DNA of 64,000 bases. It comes from Streptomyces sp. NBC_00690. Lineage in GTDB: Bacteria; Actinomycetota; Actinomycetes; Streptomycetales; Streptomycetaceae. This document shows, piece by piece, positions 62,083 to 64,000 of the stretch. How positions within the stretch are numbered: position 1 is the first letter of the stretch; each line of letters opens with the position of its first letter. Where the stretch lies: positions 7,343,501-7,407,500 of the forward strand of contig NZ_CP109009.1 of the NCBI RefSeq assembly GCF_036226685.1, written 5' to 3'. The translations under genes and the position numbers were made by a program. The notes under the pieces were generated by a model. It was not told the DNA's origin and did not search any database. It worked only from the letters and a program-made list of their open reading frames with translations.

Positions 62083-63372
62083 ATGACCACCGCCGAACAA
62101 CTCGCCCTCCTCGGAGGCGCACCCGCGATCACACGACCGCTGCCGCACGAGGTCTGGCCTCCTCCCGCTGACGCAACGGAGCTCTCCGAACTGGCGGAGC
62201 AGCGGAACACCGACATCTCCATCAAGGGCAACAGCGGTCCCATCGGCCGGCTTGAGGCCGACTTCCTCGCCTTTCTGAACGACGGAGCCCGCTTCGCGGT
62301 CACCTTCAACTCCGGTACGAGTGCCCTCCTCGCCGCCTACTTCGCCCTCGGCGTGCGCGAAGGCGTGGACGTCGTGGGACCGGCACTCACCTACCATGCG
62401 GCGCTGAGTCCCGTCTTCGCGCTCCGTGGCGACGTGGTCCTGGCCGACATCGACCCCGACACCCGTGGTCTGGACCCCAAAGCACTTCAAGCCGCGCTCA
62501 CCGAGCACACCAAGGTCATCACGGTCGTCCACCAGTGGGGCCACCCCTGCGATATGGACGCGATCTTGCGGATCGCCGAGCGACACGGGCTGCGCGTTCT
62601 GGAGGACTGCTCCCACGCCCATGGCAGCCGCTACAAGGGCAAGCACGTCGGTACCTTCGGCGATGCCGCGGTCTTCTCCCTCCAGGCCAACAAGGCCATC
62701 TACGCGGGAGAGGGCGGCATCCTCGTCACGAGCGACCCCCAGGTGCACGACCGCGCCACGCTCCTCGGGCACTACCGGGACCGCTCGCGGGACACCGTCC
62801 TCGACGAGGACCTGCGCGCGCACTGGGTCACCGGCTTCGGGCTCAAGCTCCGCATGTCCCCGTTCAATGCCATCGTCGCCCGGCACGCACTCGCAGCGTT
62901 CCCGGCACGCAAGGAGGCTCGACACCGCTGTCTGCGCTACTTCAGTGAGCGCCTCGGTGACGTGACCTATCTGGAGCCGGTACACATCGCCGACCACGTC
63001 GACATGGGTGCCTGGTACGGCTACAAACCGCTCTACCGGCCCGAGGCCCTCGACGGTGTTCCGCGCTCCGTGCTCATCGAGGCGCTGCGCGCCGAAGGCA
63101 TGGAAGTGGGCGCCCCCTCCGGCCCTCGGCTGTCGACCCTGCCGCTCTACGCCCGTTCGGAGAATCCCCTCTTCCCCGGAACGCCGAAGAAGGGCATCGC
63201 ACCGGAGACCGGTTCACACGCCGAGTACGTCGAACAGCACGCGCTGTCCCTGCCGACCTTCACCAACTGGCCCGAGGACAGGTCGCTCATCGACCAGTAC
63301 GCCGAAGCCTTCCGCAAGGTCGGACGTCACCGCAAAGCGCTCGTGCGGTACGCGACCGACCCGTCCCGATGA
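62083..63372 (+). CDS. DegT/DnrJ/EryC1/StrS-family PLP aminotransferase
   Basis: A 429-residue sugar or cyclitol aminotransferase. TFNSGTSALLAAYFALG binds the cofactor phosphate, LEDCSHAHG carries the ring-binding Asp, and the PLP lysine is Lys204 in LQANKAIYAGEGG. The family includes AHBA synthase and aminocyclitol aminotransferases. It overlaps the next methyltransferase by 4 nt. With the Gfo/Idh gene it resembles the NtdC-NtdA pair of kanosamine synthesis, but no matching phosphatase is seen. Confidence 0.92.
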   Translation: MTTAEQLALLGGAPAITRPLPHEVWPPPADATELSELAEQRNTDISIKGNSGPIGRLEADFLAFLNDGARFAVTFNSGTSALLAAYFALGVREGVDVVGPALTYHAALSPVFALRGDVVLADIDPDTRGLDPKALQAALTEHTKVITVVHQWGHPCDMDAILRIAERHGLRVLEDCSHAHGSRYKGKHVGTFGDAAVFSLQANKAIYAGEGGILVTSDPQVHDRATLLGHYRDRSRDTVLDEDLRAHWVTGFGLKLRMSPFNAIVARHALAAFPARKEARHRCLRYFSERLGDVTYLEPVHIADHVDMGAWYGYKPLYRPEALDGVPRSVLIEALRAEGMEVGAPSGPRLSTLPLYARSENPLFPGTPKKGIAPETGSHAEYVEQHALSLPTFTNWPEDRSLIDQYAEAFRKVGRHRKALVRYATDPSR

Positions 63373-64000
63373 CCGACACCAGCGAACAGGTGGAGACCAT
63401 GACTTTCCAGGAGTCCCCCGAGGACGTGGCCCAGGTCCTGCAGCACGCCCTTGTCGGTGACGACCTGCCGGACTCCTTCACCCTGCTGGGACGGGAATGG
63501 AGCCTGCACCGAGGCGTCTTCCCCGGCACCCTGAGCGCCGCCACCGAGGTGATGGCCTCGATCGTGCCCTATCCGCAGGGCGGCTCGTTCCTGGAGGTCG
63601 GCTGCGGTACGGGCGTCATCTCCGTGATGGCCGCACTCAGCGGCTGTGCCTCCGTCACCGCGCTGGACATCAACGAAAAGGCAGTGGCCAACACTGCGGC
63701 CAACGCCGAGCGGCATGGTGTGAGCGACCGCGTACGCGTCCTCCACAGCGACATGTACACGGCGCTTGAGCCCCCGGAGCGCTTCGACGCCATCTTCTGG
63801 AACGTGCCCTGGACCTATGTGGAGGACGGTTTCTCGCTCTCCACGGATCTGCACTCCGCCGTCTTCGACCCCGGCTACCAGGGCCAGGCCCGATACATCG
63901 CCGGCGCCCCAGAGCATCTGACCGACGGTGGCAAGCTGCTGTTGGGCACGGCCGACCTCGGGGACCGCCAACGCCTCGATGCCCTCGCAGAGGAAGCCGG
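63369..64000 (+). CDS. SAM-dependent methyltransferase, partial (runs off window end)
   Basis: The first 210 residues of a methyltransferase. The SAM motif is FLEVGCGTGVISVMAALSG (about 74-92). LDINEKAVANTAANAERHG is motif II-like, and FWNVPW occupies the position of the NPPY motif found in HemK/PrmC-type and other N-methyltransferases. The ATG overlaps the aminotransferase stop. The 3' end lies outside the window. Confidence 0.88.
   Translation, partial: MTDTSEQVETMTFQESPEDVAQVLQHALVGDDLPDSFTLLGREWSLHRGVFPGTLSAATEVMASIVPYPQGGSFLEVGCGTGVISVMAALSGCASVTALDINEKAVANTAANAERHGVSDRVRVLHSDMYTALEPPERFDAIFWNVPWTYVEDGFSLSTDLHSAVFDPGYQGQARYIAGAPEHLTDGGKLLLGTADLGDRQRLDALAEEA

Noticed and set aside
1..64000. 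tRNA, rRNA, CRISPR array, phage attachment site
   Set aside because: None was seen: no cloverleaf-like segments, no regularly spaced repeats and no integrase gene.

Overview
The window is high-GC actinobacterial chromosome, most likely from a Streptomyces or close relative. The evidence is strong G/C preference at third codon positions, frequent GTG and TTG starts, many 4-bp start/stop overlaps, a DmdR-type iron box, a SoxR-type box driving an ABC exporter, a multidomain SpoIIE-type phosphatase and biosynthetic genes. No rRNA, tRNA or CRISPR array was found. All calls come from reading the sequence; no database search was run.

Left part (1-18 kb): a minus-strand cell-envelope operon (FemX-like aminoacyltransferase, MurJ flippase, OmpR-type response regulator, histidine kinase cut by the window edge) lies divergent from an L,D-transpeptidase lipoprotein. 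Next is a ferric-siderophore uptake operon (binding lipoprotein, FAD siderophore-interacting protein, two FecCD permeases, ATPase) behind an iron box. An AraC regulator precedes it, and a divergent heterodimeric exporter-fold ABC pair carries complementary degenerate ATP sites. A PAS/GAF/SpoIIE/HATPase regulator follows.

Catabolic region 1 (18-30 kb): a GntR/FCD regulator lies divergent from a fumarylacetoacetase-family hydrolase, a phenol-type flavin monooxygenase and a two-subunit 3-oxoacid CoA-transferase. A second operon holds an extradiol dioxygenase, a second flavin monooxygenase, DoxX, an SDR and an NTF2-like protein. The palindrome ACTTTCGAAAGT or an 11/12 match occurs three times. 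Two copies sit at the same distance upstream of a TTGACT -35 box, which suggests one GntR regulon for degradation of a phenolic compound to a beta-keto acid.

Middle (30-48 kb): an FG-GAP secreted protein, a PlsC acyltransferase, a SoxR-box ABC exporter predicted to be leaderless, and an aminoglycoside nucleotidyltransferase-like gene. A ten-gene minus-strand operon follows, combining a peptide-type ABC importer with a maleate isomerase-like enzyme, an M19-like protein, an FAD oxidoreductase, an aldehyde dehydrogenase and a muconolactone isomerase-like protein. An IclR gene lies upstream of it.

Biosynthetic region (48.6-64 kb): a minus-strand operon encodes an acyl carrier protein, two KAS III-type enzymes, a cytochrome P450 and an unusual UbiB/ABC1-kinase::HemL-type aminotransferase fusion. 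An 893-bp IS5-family element interrupts the last 47 codons of the fusion gene. The insertion left a 3-bp target duplication, so the original 873-residue reading frame can be rebuilt exactly. Rightward genes encode an NTF2-like protein, a LysR regulator, a methyltransferase, a 55-residue peptide, a NUDIX enzyme, a Gfo/Idh/MocA dehydrogenase, a DegT/StrS aminotransferase and a methyltransferase cut by the window end. The last set looks like the start of an amino-sugar or aminocyclitol pathway. The ACP/KAS III/P450/UbiB-HemL operon is the best candidate for an undescribed system.
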